A DNA stretch of 64,000 nt, taken from Gemmatimonadota bacterium (GTDB taxonomy: Bacteria > Gemmatimonadota > Gemmatimonadetes > Gemmatimonadales > GWC2-71-9). The DNA is taken from assembly GCA_025357945.1 (NCBI GenBank), contig JANYLJ010000046.1:62001-126000 (forward strand), in the 5' to 3' direction. The notes beneath the pieces are model-generated. The model was not told the origin of the DNA, did no database searches, and saw nothing but the letters and a program-made list of their open reading frames with translations. The stretch's first letter is position 1. Every line of letters begins with the position of its first letter. This document shows positions 27,824-38,933 of the stretch, piece by piece. A program made the position numbers and the translations under genes.

Positions 27824-27837
27824 TTCACTCGGATACG

Positions 27838-27843
27838 AAGGAG
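27838..27843 (+). promoter_or_regulatory. Shine-Dalgarno site deciding the CTG start of hprK
   Basis: AAGGAG at 27838-27843 stands 7 nt before CTG 27851. No ATG, GTG or TTG lies in this frame between the upstream stop at 27821-27823 and TTG 27926. Conserved HprK sequence begins right after the CTG, so this site most likely directs initiation there. Confidence 0.75.
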
Positions 27844-27850
27844 CACCGCG

Positions 27851-28804
27851 CTGCGTTTTCGTGACTTTGTCGCTGCCGCCGAACTGCAGCTGGAAGCCCT
27901 TACCGGTGAGGTCGGTCTCGACCGATTGGTGCCGGACGCGGACATCGCGTCGCCAGGGCTCGCACTGGCGGGCTATCACGGGCGGTTCATGCCCGACCGG
28001 ATGCACGTCCTCGGCGAAACCGAGATCACCTACCTCGCCTCGCTCGAGGCGGTGATCCGCCGGTCAGCGCTGGAAGGTTTTTTCCAGTACGACCTCCCCG
28101 CCGTCTTCATCACGAAGAGCCTCGATCCGCCGGAGCCGCTGTTGGAGCTGGCGCTCGCGCGTCACATCCCGGTGCTCCGGACCGCCCTCAAGACGGCCGA
28201 GTTCTACAAGCGGATCAAGCCGATCATCGAGGACACGTTCGCGCCGCGAACCACATTGCATGGTTCGCTGACCGATGTGTACGGTGTGGGGCTCTTGTTC
28301 ATGGGCCGATCCGGCATCGGCAAGAGCGAATGCGTGCTCGACCTCGTGGAGCGCGGCCACCGGCTGGTGGCCGATGACGTGGTCAAGGTGACCCGTCGTG
28401 GCAACGACGTGCTGATCGGGCAGGGGCACGAACTGGCCGCGCACCACATGGAAATCCGGGGCGTCGGCCTGATCGACATTCCGGCGCTCTTCGGCGCGCG
28501 ATCGGTGCGCCAGCAGAAGCGCATCGAGGTGGTCGTCCACCTCGAGGACTGGGACACGGCCGAGGGCGCGGACCGGACCGGCCTGCAGCGCGACACGATG
28601 ACAATCCTCGACGTGGCCATCCCCAAGGTGATCGTGCCGCTGAATCCGGGCAAGAACATCACCGTGGTTTCTGAAGTCGTCGCGATGATGCACCTGTTAC
28701 GCTACAGTGGCGTGGACGTCGCCGCGGCGTTCAACGAACGGCTGATCAAGAAGATGCGCGAGAAGCGCGGCGTCCGGGAATACCTGCGGGGTGACCTCGA
28801 ATGA
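27851..28804 (+). CDS. hprK: HPr kinase/phosphorylase, CTG start
   Basis: HprK phosphorylates and dephosphorylates HPr on Ser46. Read from CTG 27851 it is 317 aa, close to the B. subtilis enzyme (310). The N-terminal domain contains ALTGEVGLDRLV and DIASPGLALAGYHGRF. The kinase domain has the conserved His (LHGSLTDVYGVG, ~137), Walker A GRSGIGKSE (~152-160) and the signature RQQKRIEVVVHLEDWD. Starting at TTG 27926 would remove ~25 conserved residues. Its stop overlaps the EIIA gene by 4 bp. The HPr in this cluster keeps Ser46, its expected target. Confidence 0.93.
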   Translation: MRFRDFVAAAELQLEALTGEVGLDRLVPDADIASPGLALAGYHGRFMPDRMHVLGETEITYLASLEAVIRRSALEGFFQYDLPAVFITKSLDPPEPLLELALARHIPVLRTALKTAEFYKRIKPIIEDTFAPRTTLHGSLTDVYGVGLLFMGRSGIGKSECVLDLVERGHRLVADDVVKVTRRGNDVLIGQGHELAAHHMEIRGVGLIDIPALFGARSVRQQKRIEVVVHLEDWDTAEGADRTGLQRDTMTILDVAIPKVIVPLNPGKNITVVSEVVAMMHLLRYSGVDVAAAFNERLIKKMREKRGVREYLRGDLE

Positions 28805-29172
28805 CCCAGATCAAGGGCGTTGTCGTCGGGCACGCCGGTCTCGCGGCCGCGCTGATCGGTGCGGTCGAGCAGATCAGCGGGCCCAACAGCGGGCTGGTGG
28901 CCATCTCCAACGTCGATTGCGATCGGGGCGCCCTCGAAGAGCGGATCATCGCGGCGGTCACACCGGGACCGTCGCTGGTGTTCATCGACATGCCGAGCGG
29001 CTCGTGCCACTTCGCGGTGATGCGGCGGATTCAGTCGATGGCAGGTGTGCGGGTCGTGACAGGCGTGAATCTCGCCATGTTGCTCGAGTTCGTGTTTCAC
29101 CGCGAGGAGCCGGTCGACGAGGTCGTGATCCACATCGCCGACGTCGGCGCGCGCGCGGTCGTGGCTCGCTGA
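28801..29172 (+). CDS. PTS mannose-family EIIA component
   Basis: This 123-aa phosphotransfer protein accepts phosphate from HPr. It matches the ManX EIIA domain: active His11 in VVVGHAGLAAALI, then VFIDMPSGSCHFAVMRR and VVTGVNLAMLLEFVF. It is a separate EIIA polypeptide, whereas E. coli ManX fuses A and B. ATG 28801 overlaps the hprK stop (ATGA). Sugar specificity cannot be read from EIIA. Confidence 0.9.
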   Translation: MTQIKGVVVGHAGLAAALIGAVEQISGPNSGLVAISNVDCDRGALEERIIAAVTPGPSLVFIDMPSGSCHFAVMRRIQSMAGVRVVTGVNLAMLLEFVFHREEPVDEVVIHIADVGARAVVAR

Positions 29173-29651
29173 TGCCGCTGTCGCTCCTTCGCGTCGACGA
29201 TCGGCTGGTGCACGGGCAGGTCGTGATCGGGTGGGGACGCCCGCTCGCGGCCAAGTTCATCGTGCTCGTGGACGACGCGGTGCGCGAGAGCAGCTGGGAG
29301 CAGGACCTGTATCGCATGGCGGTGCCGGAAGACGTGGCGATCATCTTCGCCAGCACCGTCGAGGCGATCGCTGGCCTGCCGGTGTGGTCCGCCGATTCGC
29401 GCCCCGGCATTCTGCTCACCGCCGACCTGGCGACTATGGCAACCCTCCACGATGCCGTGCCGGCCCTGGTCCGCCGTGTCAACCTCGGCGGCCTCCACCA
29501 TCGCCCAGGCCGGGTCGAGCGGCTGCGGTACATCTACCTCGCGGATGGCGACGAGGCGCTGCTGCGGCGGTTGGGGCGGGAAGGGACCGACATCACGGCG
29601 CAGGACCTTCCCACCGCGGCGGCGGTCGACCTGGCGACGTTGCTGCGATGA
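29172..29651 (+). CDS. PTS mannose/sorbose-family EIIB component
   Basis: This 159-aa protein passes phosphate to the incoming sugar. Its N-terminus, LLRVDDRLVHGQVVIGWGR, carries the phosphorylated His14. The rest follows the IIB(Man) fold, with FIVLVDDAVRE and RVNLGGLHHRPGR. ATG 29172 shares its A with the EIIA stop, so translation should be coupled. It overlaps EIIC by 4 bp. Confidence 0.92.
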   Translation: MPLSLLRVDDRLVHGQVVIGWGRPLAAKFIVLVDDAVRESSWEQDLYRMAVPEDVAIIFASTVEAIAGLPVWSADSRPGILLTADLATMATLHDAVPALVRRVNLGGLHHRPGRVERLRYIYLADGDEALLRRLGREGTDITAQDLPTAAAVDLATLLR

Positions 29652-30325
29652 TGCCGTCTCCGGTCGAGATCGTGGGCACGCTGGCCTGGGGCACGGTGGT
29701 CGGCCTCGACCTCGTGAGCGTACCGCAGGGGTTGTTGTCGCGGCCGCTGGTGGCGGCGACGGTGACTGGCCTGCTCGTCGGCAACATCACCGGCGGTTTG
29801 ATGGCCGGGATGGTCCTGGAGTTGTATGCCCTCGACGTGCTCCCCATCGGCGCGTCCCGGTATCCGGACTATAGTGTCGCCGCGGTGGCGGGCGGCGTGG
29901 CCGGCGCGCTGGTGACCCCGACCCTCGCCGTCGGTGTGGCCGGCTTGATCGGCTTGCCGATGGCGGCCGTCGGCGGCTGGACGTTGCAGACGCTGCGGCG
30001 ACGGAACGCGCTCTCCGTGCGGCGTCGCCTCGAGCGGGTCGCGGCGGGTGATGGACGGGCGATCTGGGAACTTCAGCGCAACGGCATGCTGCGCGACGCG
30101 TTGCGGTCGTTCGGACTGGCGGTGATCGGCAGCGGACTCGCCATCGTGGTAACGCGGGTCCCGTGGGACGAGTTCGCCAATGCCCGGGTGTTGTCGTGGG
30201 CGGTGCTGGCGGGCGGGATCGCCGCGGCGCTCGGCGGCGCCGTGCGCAGCGCCGGGCGCGGCGCGCGCCGCCGCTGGTTGGCCGTCGGGCTCGCGACGGG
30301 GACCATCGTGGTGCTGCTCCGATGA
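29648..30325 (+). CDS. PTS mannose-family EIIC permease
   Basis: The 225-aa membrane protein forms part of the sugar channel with EIID. It has about six hydrophobic segments and the EIIC(Man) block LLVGNITGGLMAGMVLELYA followed by LPIGASRYPDYS. It is somewhat shorter than E. coli ManY (266). ATG 29648 (or the adjacent ATG at 29651) overlaps the EIIB stop. Substrate is unknown. Confidence 0.88.
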   Translation: MMPSPVEIVGTLAWGTVVGLDLVSVPQGLLSRPLVAATVTGLLVGNITGGLMAGMVLELYALDVLPIGASRYPDYSVAAVAGGVAGALVTPTLAVGVAGLIGLPMAAVGGWTLQTLRRRNALSVRRRLERVAAGDGRAIWELQRNGMLRDALRSFGLAVIGSGLAIVVTRVPWDEFANARVLSWAVLAGGIAAALGGAVRSAGRGARRRWLAVGLATGTIVVLLR

Positions 30326-31062
30326 AGCCGCGCAGCCAGGCATTGCTGCGGTTGTTCGCGGTGCAGGCGTCGTACACCTACGAGCGGATGCTCGGGATCG
30401 GCGTCGGGCACGCCGCGATGCCACTGCTCAGGAACGTGCTCGCCACCCGATCGGCGCGTGCGCGCCACGAGGCGGTCGCCCGGTCGGCGGACTTCTTCAA
30501 TGCGCATCCGTATCTCGCCGGCGTCGCGGTCGGGGCGGAGGTCAAGGCGGAACAGGATGGCGCGTCGAGCGCCGTGATCTCCCGCCTGCGGACCGCGCTT
30601 TCGGGGCCTCTCGGCTCGCTTGGCGATCAGCTGATCTGGGCCGGCTGGGTGCCGGCGCTCGTCGGTGTCGCGTTGGCGGCCGCGACGTGGGCCGGGATCT
30701 GGGCGGTCCTCGCGATCGTGGTGATTCACAATCTCCTTCGCTTCCGCCTGATGTCGTGGGGACTGGATCTCGGCTTGCGAGAAGGACTCGGCGTCGGGGC
30801 GGCGTTGCAGCGTTCCTGGTTGCCGCGCGCCGCCAAGGATGCGCAACGCGCCGCCGCGTTCGCGGTCGGCCTCGCAATTCCGATCGTGGTGTGGCGGACG
30901 CTGGCCGGTGCGTCCCGGATCCACGTGACGATCACGCTGCTGGTCGGCTTGACGGGCGCGGCGGTCTCGGTGCTTCCCGCCACCCGCTCGCGGGTCACCG
31001 GCCTCCGGTTGGGCCTGTTGCTGGTGGGGCTTGCCGTTCTTGTTGCGGGAGGGGTGCGATGA
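30322..31062 (+). CDS. PTS mannose-family EIID component
   Basis: The 246-aa protein is the membrane partner of EIIC. It opens RLFAVQASYTYERMLGIGVG, then has FFNAHPYLAGVAVGAEVKAE and GPLGSLGDQLIWAGWVPALV, all typical of IID(Man). A hydrophobic C-terminal half follows. ATG 30322 overlaps EIIC by 4 bp. It is slightly shorter than E. coli ManZ but complete in its motifs. Confidence 0.9.
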   Translation: MKPRSQALLRLFAVQASYTYERMLGIGVGHAAMPLLRNVLATRSARARHEAVARSADFFNAHPYLAGVAVGAEVKAEQDGASSAVISRLRTALSGPLGSLGDQLIWAGWVPALVGVALAAATWAGIWAVLAIVVIHNLLRFRLMSWGLDLGLREGLGVGAALQRSWLPRAAKDAQRAAAFAVGLAIPIVVWRTLAGASRIHVTITLLVGLTGAAVSVLPATRSRVTGLRLGLLLVGLAVLVAGGVR

Positions 31063-31325
31063 TCGAACGGGAAGGCACCATCGTCAATTCGCTGGGGATG
31101 CACGCCCGTCCGGCGGCGCAGGTGGTGCGCCTTGCATCGGCCTTCAAGTCCCTGATCGAACTGGGACATGACGGGCAGGTCGTGAACGGAAAGAGCATCA
31201 TGGGCGTGATGACACTGGCGGCCGAATGCGGTGCGGTGGTGCGCGTGCGGGCTGACGGCGAGGACGCCGAGGCCGCCGTGGTCGCGTTGCTGGACCTGAT
31301 CGCGAAAGGATTCGGCGAGACGTGA
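31059..31325 (+). CDS. ptsH: Phosphocarrier protein HPr
   Basis: The 88-aa HPr relays phosphate from EI to EIIA. His15 lies in LGMHARPAA (catalytic site). Ser46 lies in NGKSIMGVMTL and is the HprK target. Both positions coincide exactly with the canonical numbering. ATG 31059 overlaps EIID by 4 bp and its stop overlaps ptsI by 4 bp. Retaining Ser46 in the same transcript as hprK indicates regulated phosphorylation. Confidence 0.95.
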   Translation: MIEREGTIVNSLGMHARPAAQVVRLASAFKSLIELGHDGQVVNGKSIMGVMTLAAECGAVVRVRADGEDAEAAVVALLDLIAKGFGET

Positions 31326-33130
31326 ACGAGCGCATGTTGCGGGGTGTCGGCGTGTCACCCGGTGTCGCGTTCGCACCGGCGTTGGTCGTCCGGTGGGCGT
31401 TTCCCGAGATCCCCGAGCGGACGATTTCACCAGCGGAGTTCGATACCGAGGTGGCGCGACTGCACCAGGCGGTGCAGGCCGTCGTCGACCAGCTCGCGGC
31501 GCTCCGGCTGCGCACGCTGCAGCGCGCGGGGCCCGAAGCCGCCGGCATTTTCGACGCCCAGATCATGATGGTCCAGGACGGAGACTTCCTGGCGGGTGTC
31601 GAGTCACTGATTCGCAAGAACCTGTTGTCGGCGGAAAGCGCCTACGAGTTCAAGGCGCTGGATCTTCGGAACACGTGGCAGAACGCTCGCCAGTCGTTCC
31701 TGCGGGATCGACTGGCCGACCTTAACGCGATCCAGCTGCGGATGTTGCTGCACTTGCTGGGGCGCAGTGCGGACGATGCGTGGCTCGGCGAAGTCCAGGA
31801 ACCGGTCGTACTGGTCGCCCACGAACTCTCACCGGGGCTGACGGTCCAGCTCGATCGCGACCATGTGGCGGGACTGATCAGCGAGGAAGGGACGCGCACG
31901 TCGCACGCAGCGATCCTGGCACATTCCCTGGGTATTCCGGCGGTGATGGGCGTCGCGGGGGCGCTGGACCGCATCGCCGATGGCACCAGCGTGTTGCTCG
32001 ACGGGCAGACGGGCCAGATCCTGCTCGAGCCCACCCCCGATGAAATGGAAGCGGCCCGATTGCAGGCGGTGCGTCGCCACCGGCTCGAGGTGCAGCTGGA
32101 GAGCATCGCGACCGAGCCGGCCACGACGCCCGATGGCGCATCGATCGTATTGCAGGGCAACGTCGACCTGCCCGAGGAGATTGAGGTCGCGCTGCGGCAC
32201 GGCGCGGAGGGCGTCGGCCTGCTGCGAACGGAATTCCTCATTACCGGTCGCACGTCACTGCCGAGCGAGGACGAGCAGACGGACTACTACCGTCGGGTCA
32301 GCGCGGCGTTCGCGGGGCATCCGGTGGTGATTCGCACCTACGATCTCGGCGGCGACAAGTTCCCGGCAGCCTTCGTGGCACCCCACGAGCCGAACCCGTT
32401 CCTCGGCTGGCGTTCGATTCGCGTCTGCCTCGATCAGCCGGAGATCTTCCGGCCGCAGTTGCGGGCAATTCTCCGCGCCGCCGTCGACCGTCACATCTGG
32501 TTGATGTTGCCAATGGTGATCTCCCTCGACGAGCTCGCCGAGTCGAAGGCATTGCTTGCGGAGGAAGCGGCAGCGCTGCGAAGCGCCGGGACACGGGCGG
32601 CCGATGACGTGCCGGTAGGCGTGATGATCGAGACCCCCGCGGCGGTGATACTCGCCGACGAGTTCGCGCGTGCCGCCGCGTTCCTGAGCGTGGGCAGCAA
32701 CGATCTCACCCAGTACACGCTTGCGGTCGACCGGAGCAACGCCCGGCTCGCGAGCCGGTTCGCGCCGCTCCATCCCGCGGTCGTGCGCCAGTTGTCCCAG
32801 GTGCGCGAGGCGGCGGCGCGCGCCGGGATCCCGGCATCGGTGTGCGGCGAGATGGCGTCCGACCCCGTCGCTGTGGTGTTGTTGCTGGGGCTCGGGTACA
32901 CCCGACTCAGCACGGCACCGCCAGCGATCCCGCTGGTCAAGTGGGTGGTGCGGAACCTTCCGGTGACCGCCGCCCGCGAAGCCGCTGCGCTGGCGGTGCG
33001 CGCCACCACCACCGACGAGGTGCACGAGGTGCTCCGTCATGCGCTCGGTCGCCATGTGGACCTGCGCCTGGTCGACCCATCGAGTGCGTTGCCGCGCCCT
33101 TCCGTCGGCGCTACCTTGCGCCGCAGTTGA
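31322..33130 (+). CDS. ptsI: PTS enzyme I (phosphoenolpyruvate-protein phosphotransferase)
   Basis: EI takes phosphate from PEP and gives it to HPr. At 602 aa the N-terminal domain has the active His195 in [19 protein letters not shown]. The PEP-binding barrel has [17 protein letters not shown]-like [13 protein letters not shown] and [18 protein letters not shown]. The C-terminal Cys is in [14 protein letters not shown] 31322 overlaps ptsH. It ends the PTS block; metK follows after 40 bp. Confidence 0.95.
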   Translation: MNERMLRGVGVSPGVAFAPALVVRWAFPEIPERTISPAEFDTEVARLHQAVQAVVDQLAALRLRTLQRAGPEAAGIFDAQIMMVQDGDFLAGVESLIRKNLLSAESAYEFKALDLRNTWQNARQSFLRDRLADLNAIQLRMLLHLLGRSADDAWLGEVQEPVVLVAHELSPGLTVQLDRDHVAGLISEEGTRTSHAAILAHSLGIPAVMGVAGALDRIADGTSVLLDGQTGQILLEPTPDEMEAARLQAVRRHRLEVQLESIATEPATTPDGASIVLQGNVDLPEEIEVALRHGAEGVGLLRTEFLITGRTSLPSEDEQTDYYRRVSAAFAGHPVVIRTYDLGGDKFPAAFVAPHEPNPFLGWRSIRVCLDQPEIFRPQLRAILRAAVDRHIWLMLPMVISLDELAESKALLAEEAAALRSAGTRAADDVPVGVMIETPAAVILADEFARAAAFLSVGSNDLTQYTLAVDRSNARLASRFAPLHPAVVRQLSQVREAAARAGIPASVCGEMASDPVAVVLLLGLGYTRLSTAPPAIPLVKWVVRNLPVTAAREAAALAVRATTTDEVHEVLRHALGRHVDLRLVDPSSALPRPSVGATLRRS

Positions 33131-33170
33131 TGAGTGTTCTCCCCATCTCGAACGCGGTGACGGTCGCATC

Positions 33171-36659
<3,489 letters not shown>

Positions 36660-36748
36660 GCCCATACTCGACGTTCGCGGGTGATCCGCCCCCATCACAC
36701 ACCAGCGACGCGTTGGGCGTCACCGCTCGGGCCCTCTTGCGATCGCGA

Positions 36749-36776
36749 TTGCGGCCGAATAGCTTCGCCCTACAAT
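36749..36776 (+). promoter_or_regulatory. Putative sigma-70-type promoter of the B12 operon
   Basis: TTGCGG (36749-36754) and TACAAT (36771-36776) are separated by 16 bp. The predicted transcript start near 36783 falls 5 nt before the riboswitch P1 helix, which fits the expected architecture. No other strong promoter was seen in the 36660-36785 stretch. Confidence 0.5.
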
Positions 36777-36787
36777 CGATTTTCGTT

Positions 36788-36938
36788 CGCGAACGGGGAC
36801 GCTCGGAAGACCGGTGCAAGACCGGCGCGGCCCCGCCACTGTAACGGGCAGCTGTACCACCGTCGCTCACCATGCCACTGGGTTGATCCCGGGAAGGCGA
36901 GCGCCGGCGCCCGAAGCCAGGAGACCTCTCCGTTCGCG
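36788..36938 (+). ncRNA. Cobalamin (AdoCbl-type) riboswitch aptamer
   Basis: The 5' region GACCGGTGCAAGACCGGCGC, the CCCCGCCACTGTAACGG core (GCCACTG at 36835-36841) and the B12 box GAAGCCAGGAGACC (36913-36926) are hallmark elements. A perfect 9-bp P1 helix joins CGCGAACGG (36788-36796) and CCGTTCGCG (36930-36938). It binds adenosyl- or methylcobalamin and controls the operon for B12 import just downstream. Class was judged by motif only. Confidence 0.95.
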
Positions 36939-37019
36939 CCACCAGCACACCCTCGGGGGAGGGAATGGTGGCGTGGTCGCTGGCACTGCCGCCATCCGCG
37001 GTGGTCTCTCGCCTCCTCG

Positions 37020-37052
37020 CCCGTCTCACCCCCAGGGAGAGACGGGTTTTTT
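37020..37052 (+). terminator. Rho-independent terminator, riboswitch expression platform
   Basis: CCCGTCTC (37020-37027) pairs perfectly with GAGACGGG (37039-37046), followed by six T. This intrinsic terminator ends 2 nt before the proposed btuC-like TTG start. Upstream, GAGACC of the B12 box (36921-36926) can pair with GGTCTC at 37003-37008, giving a candidate ligand-dependent switch. A smaller CCCTC/GAGGG hairpin lies at 36950-36963. Confidence 0.85.
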
Positions 37053-37053
37053 C

Positions 37054-38049
37054 TTGGGAACTTCCGGCACCACTCGCTCCCCCATCGCGTTGCCGATCCT
37101 CGGGATCGGCGCGCTGGCGGCGGGTGTACTGGCCATGCTCCTGGGTGCGATCCCGCTCTCCCCCGGGGCGGTGTTCGCGGCACTTCACGATGCCAATGCG
37201 CCCGATGCGGCGATCGTGCGCGAGCTGCGGTTGCCGCGCGTGTTGCTGGCGTTCGGGGTGGGCGGCGCGCTCGCCGTCGCCGGCGCATCGCTGCAGGCAC
37301 TGCTCCGCAATCCGCTGGCGGAACCATGGCTCCTGGGCCTCTCGGGCGGCGCATCGCTCGGGGCGGTACTCGCGGTGGTGATCGGCTTGCCGCTCGGCTG
37401 GAGCGTCGCGGCGTGCGCGACGGTCGGTGCCCTCGCGGCGATGGCGCTGGTGTACCGGATCAGCGTCGTCGCCGGACGACGGCTCGACCCGCGAATCCTG
37501 TTGCTCGCGGGCGTGGTGGTCGGCGCATTCACCGCGGCGATCACATCGGCGCTACTCGTCATCGCCGACCCGTTCACCTTCCATTCAGCCACGGTGTGGC
37601 TGTTCGGCGGTTTCGGCCGGTCGAGCTGGGACATGCTCTGGCACTTCGTGGCCGTGGCGGCGTTGCCGCTCGCCCTGCTCTGGTGGCTCTCGCGTTCGCT
37701 CGACCTGCTGGCGCTCGGTGATGACAGCGCGGCCACGCTCGGTGTGGATGTCGAGGGGACGCGCCGCCTGATCATCGTCGCGACGTCCGTGCTCACGGCC
37801 GCGACCGTGGCCGCTGCGGGCGTCATCGGATTTGTCGGCCTGGTGGTACCGCATGCGCTACGCAGCATCGTGGGACCGCTGCATCGCTCCCTGCTTCCGG
37901 CGGTGTTCATCGCCGGCGGTGCGTTCACGGTTCTTGCCGACATGGTGGCGCGGACGGTACTGCGGCCGGCGGAGCTACCGGTCGGCGTGGTCACGGCGTT
38001 GATCGGGGTACCGGTGTTTGCGGTGCTGTTGCGCCGAAGCCTGCGATGA
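37054..38049 (+). CDS. B12-type ABC transporter permease (FecCD family)
   Basis: This inner-membrane permease, likely BtuC-like, has ~10 hydrophobic segments. It includes LPRVLLAFGVGGALAVAGAS, LQALLRNPLAEPWLLGLSGG and GFVGLVVPHALRSIVGP, all FecCD signatures. The start is TTG 37054, directly after the terminator (331 aa); TTG 37090 is an alternative, and no ATG or GTG precedes the first helix. The only upstream purine run, AGGGAGAG (37034-37041), sits inside the terminator arm. The riboswitch supports cobalamin over iron as substrate. Confidence 0.85.
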   Translation: MGTSGTTRSPIALPILGIGALAAGVLAMLLGAIPLSPGAVFAALHDANAPDAAIVRELRLPRVLLAFGVGGALAVAGASLQALLRNPLAEPWLLGLSGGASLGAVLAVVIGLPLGWSVAACATVGALAAMALVYRISVVAGRRLDPRILLLAGVVVGAFTAAITSALLVIADPFTFHSATVWLFGGFGRSSWDMLWHFVAVAALPLALLWWLSRSLDLLALGDDSAATLGVDVEGTRRLIIVATSVLTAATVAAAGVIGFVGLVVPHALRSIVGPLHRSLLPAVFIAGGAFTVLADMVARTVLRPAELPVGVVTALIGVPVFAVLLRRSLR

Positions 38050-38843
38050 GGCTCGCGGCGTCCAGCGTGACCGTCCAATATCCCGGTGCCGCGGTGCCGG
38101 CCCTCGACGAGGTGTCCTTCGGCGTGTCGGGCGGCGAGCTCGTGGCTGTTGTCGGCCCCAATGGGAGCGGCAAGACCACGCTGTTGCGCACGCTACTGGG
38201 ACTGACGCGGCCCCAGTCCGGCGTCGTCCGCCTGGATGATCGCGACATCGGTACCTGGACCCGGCGCGCACTCGCCGGGGTGATTGGCGCGCTGCCACAG
38301 CGAGAGGAACCGGCGTTTCCGCTCACCGTGCGCGAGGTGGTGTTAATGGGGCGCTGGGCCAGGCTCGGCCCGACCGCTGCGATCACGGCGGATGACGAGG
38401 CGGCGATTGCCGGTGCGCTCGCGCGCTGCGATGTCACCGGATTCGAGGATCGTGGCATCGAGACGCTTTCCGGCGGCGAGTGGCAGCGCGTCCGCGTTGC
38501 GCGCGCCCTGGCAGCAATGCCGCGACTCCTCCTGCTCGACGAACCGACGGCGGCACTCGACATCGGCCACGAGATGGCGCTGTTCGAACTGCTGCGCCAG
38601 CTCGTGGGCGACGGGCTTGGCGTGCTGGTCATCACGCACCACCTCAACCTGGCGGCGCGCTACGCCGACCGGCTGGTATTGCTCGATCGCGGCCGGGTCG
38701 TCGCCGATGGACCGCCAAACGCAGTGCTCCGCGCCGACCTGGTGGCCGCGGTGTTCGAGTGGCCGGTGGCGGTGGTGCCGTGGCGCGATGGCACGTCGCA
38801 GGTGCTGCCATTGAAAAGGAACGAAGAACGCCGTGCGCCGTGA
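38046..38843 (+). CDS. B12-type ABC transporter ATPase
   Basis: The 265-aa ATP-binding subunit powers the adjacent permease. It has Walker A GPNGSGKTTLL, the signature LSGGEWQRVRVARAL, Walker B LLLLDEPTAALD and switch His VLVITHHLNLA. FecE/BtuD/HmuV subfamily assignment comes from its partner. ATG 38046 overlaps the permease by 4 bp. No BtuF substrate-binding gene is in the operon. Confidence 0.9.
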   Translation: MRLAASSVTVQYPGAAVPALDEVSFGVSGGELVAVVGPNGSGKTTLLRTLLGLTRPQSGVVRLDDRDIGTWTRRALAGVIGALPQREEPAFPLTVREVVLMGRWARLGPTAAITADDEAAIAGALARCDVTGFEDRGIETLSGGEWQRVRVARALAAMPRLLLLDEPTAALDIGHEMALFELLRQLVGDGLGVLVITHHLNLAARYADRLVLLDRGRVVADGPPNAVLRADLVAAVFEWPVAVVPWRDGTSQVLPLKRNEERRAP

Positions 38844-38858
38844 GCCCGTGACGCCGCG

Positions 38859-38881
38859 TTCGCGTGTGTGGCGCACGCGAA
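38859..38881 (+). other. Intercistronic hairpin between the ATPase and receptor genes
   Basis: TTCGCGTG (38859-38866) pairs perfectly with CACGCGAA (38874-38881) around a 7-nt loop in the 90-bp gap. There is no T-run, so it may be an mRNA-processing or stability element or a weak attenuator. Confidence 0.35.
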
Positions 38882-38933
38882 GGTGGATTCCGTGCTCATG
38901 GCGCACAACCCGTCACGCAAGAGGATGGCCACT

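Noticed and set aside
26222-28006. 594-codon minus-strand frame across nusB, GT4 and hprK
   Set aside because: Antisense shadow of three well-supported genes.
33131-33170. SAM or SAH riboswitch ahead of metK/ahcY
   Set aside because: The gaps are 40 bp and 2 bp, too small, and no conserved aptamer sequence is present.
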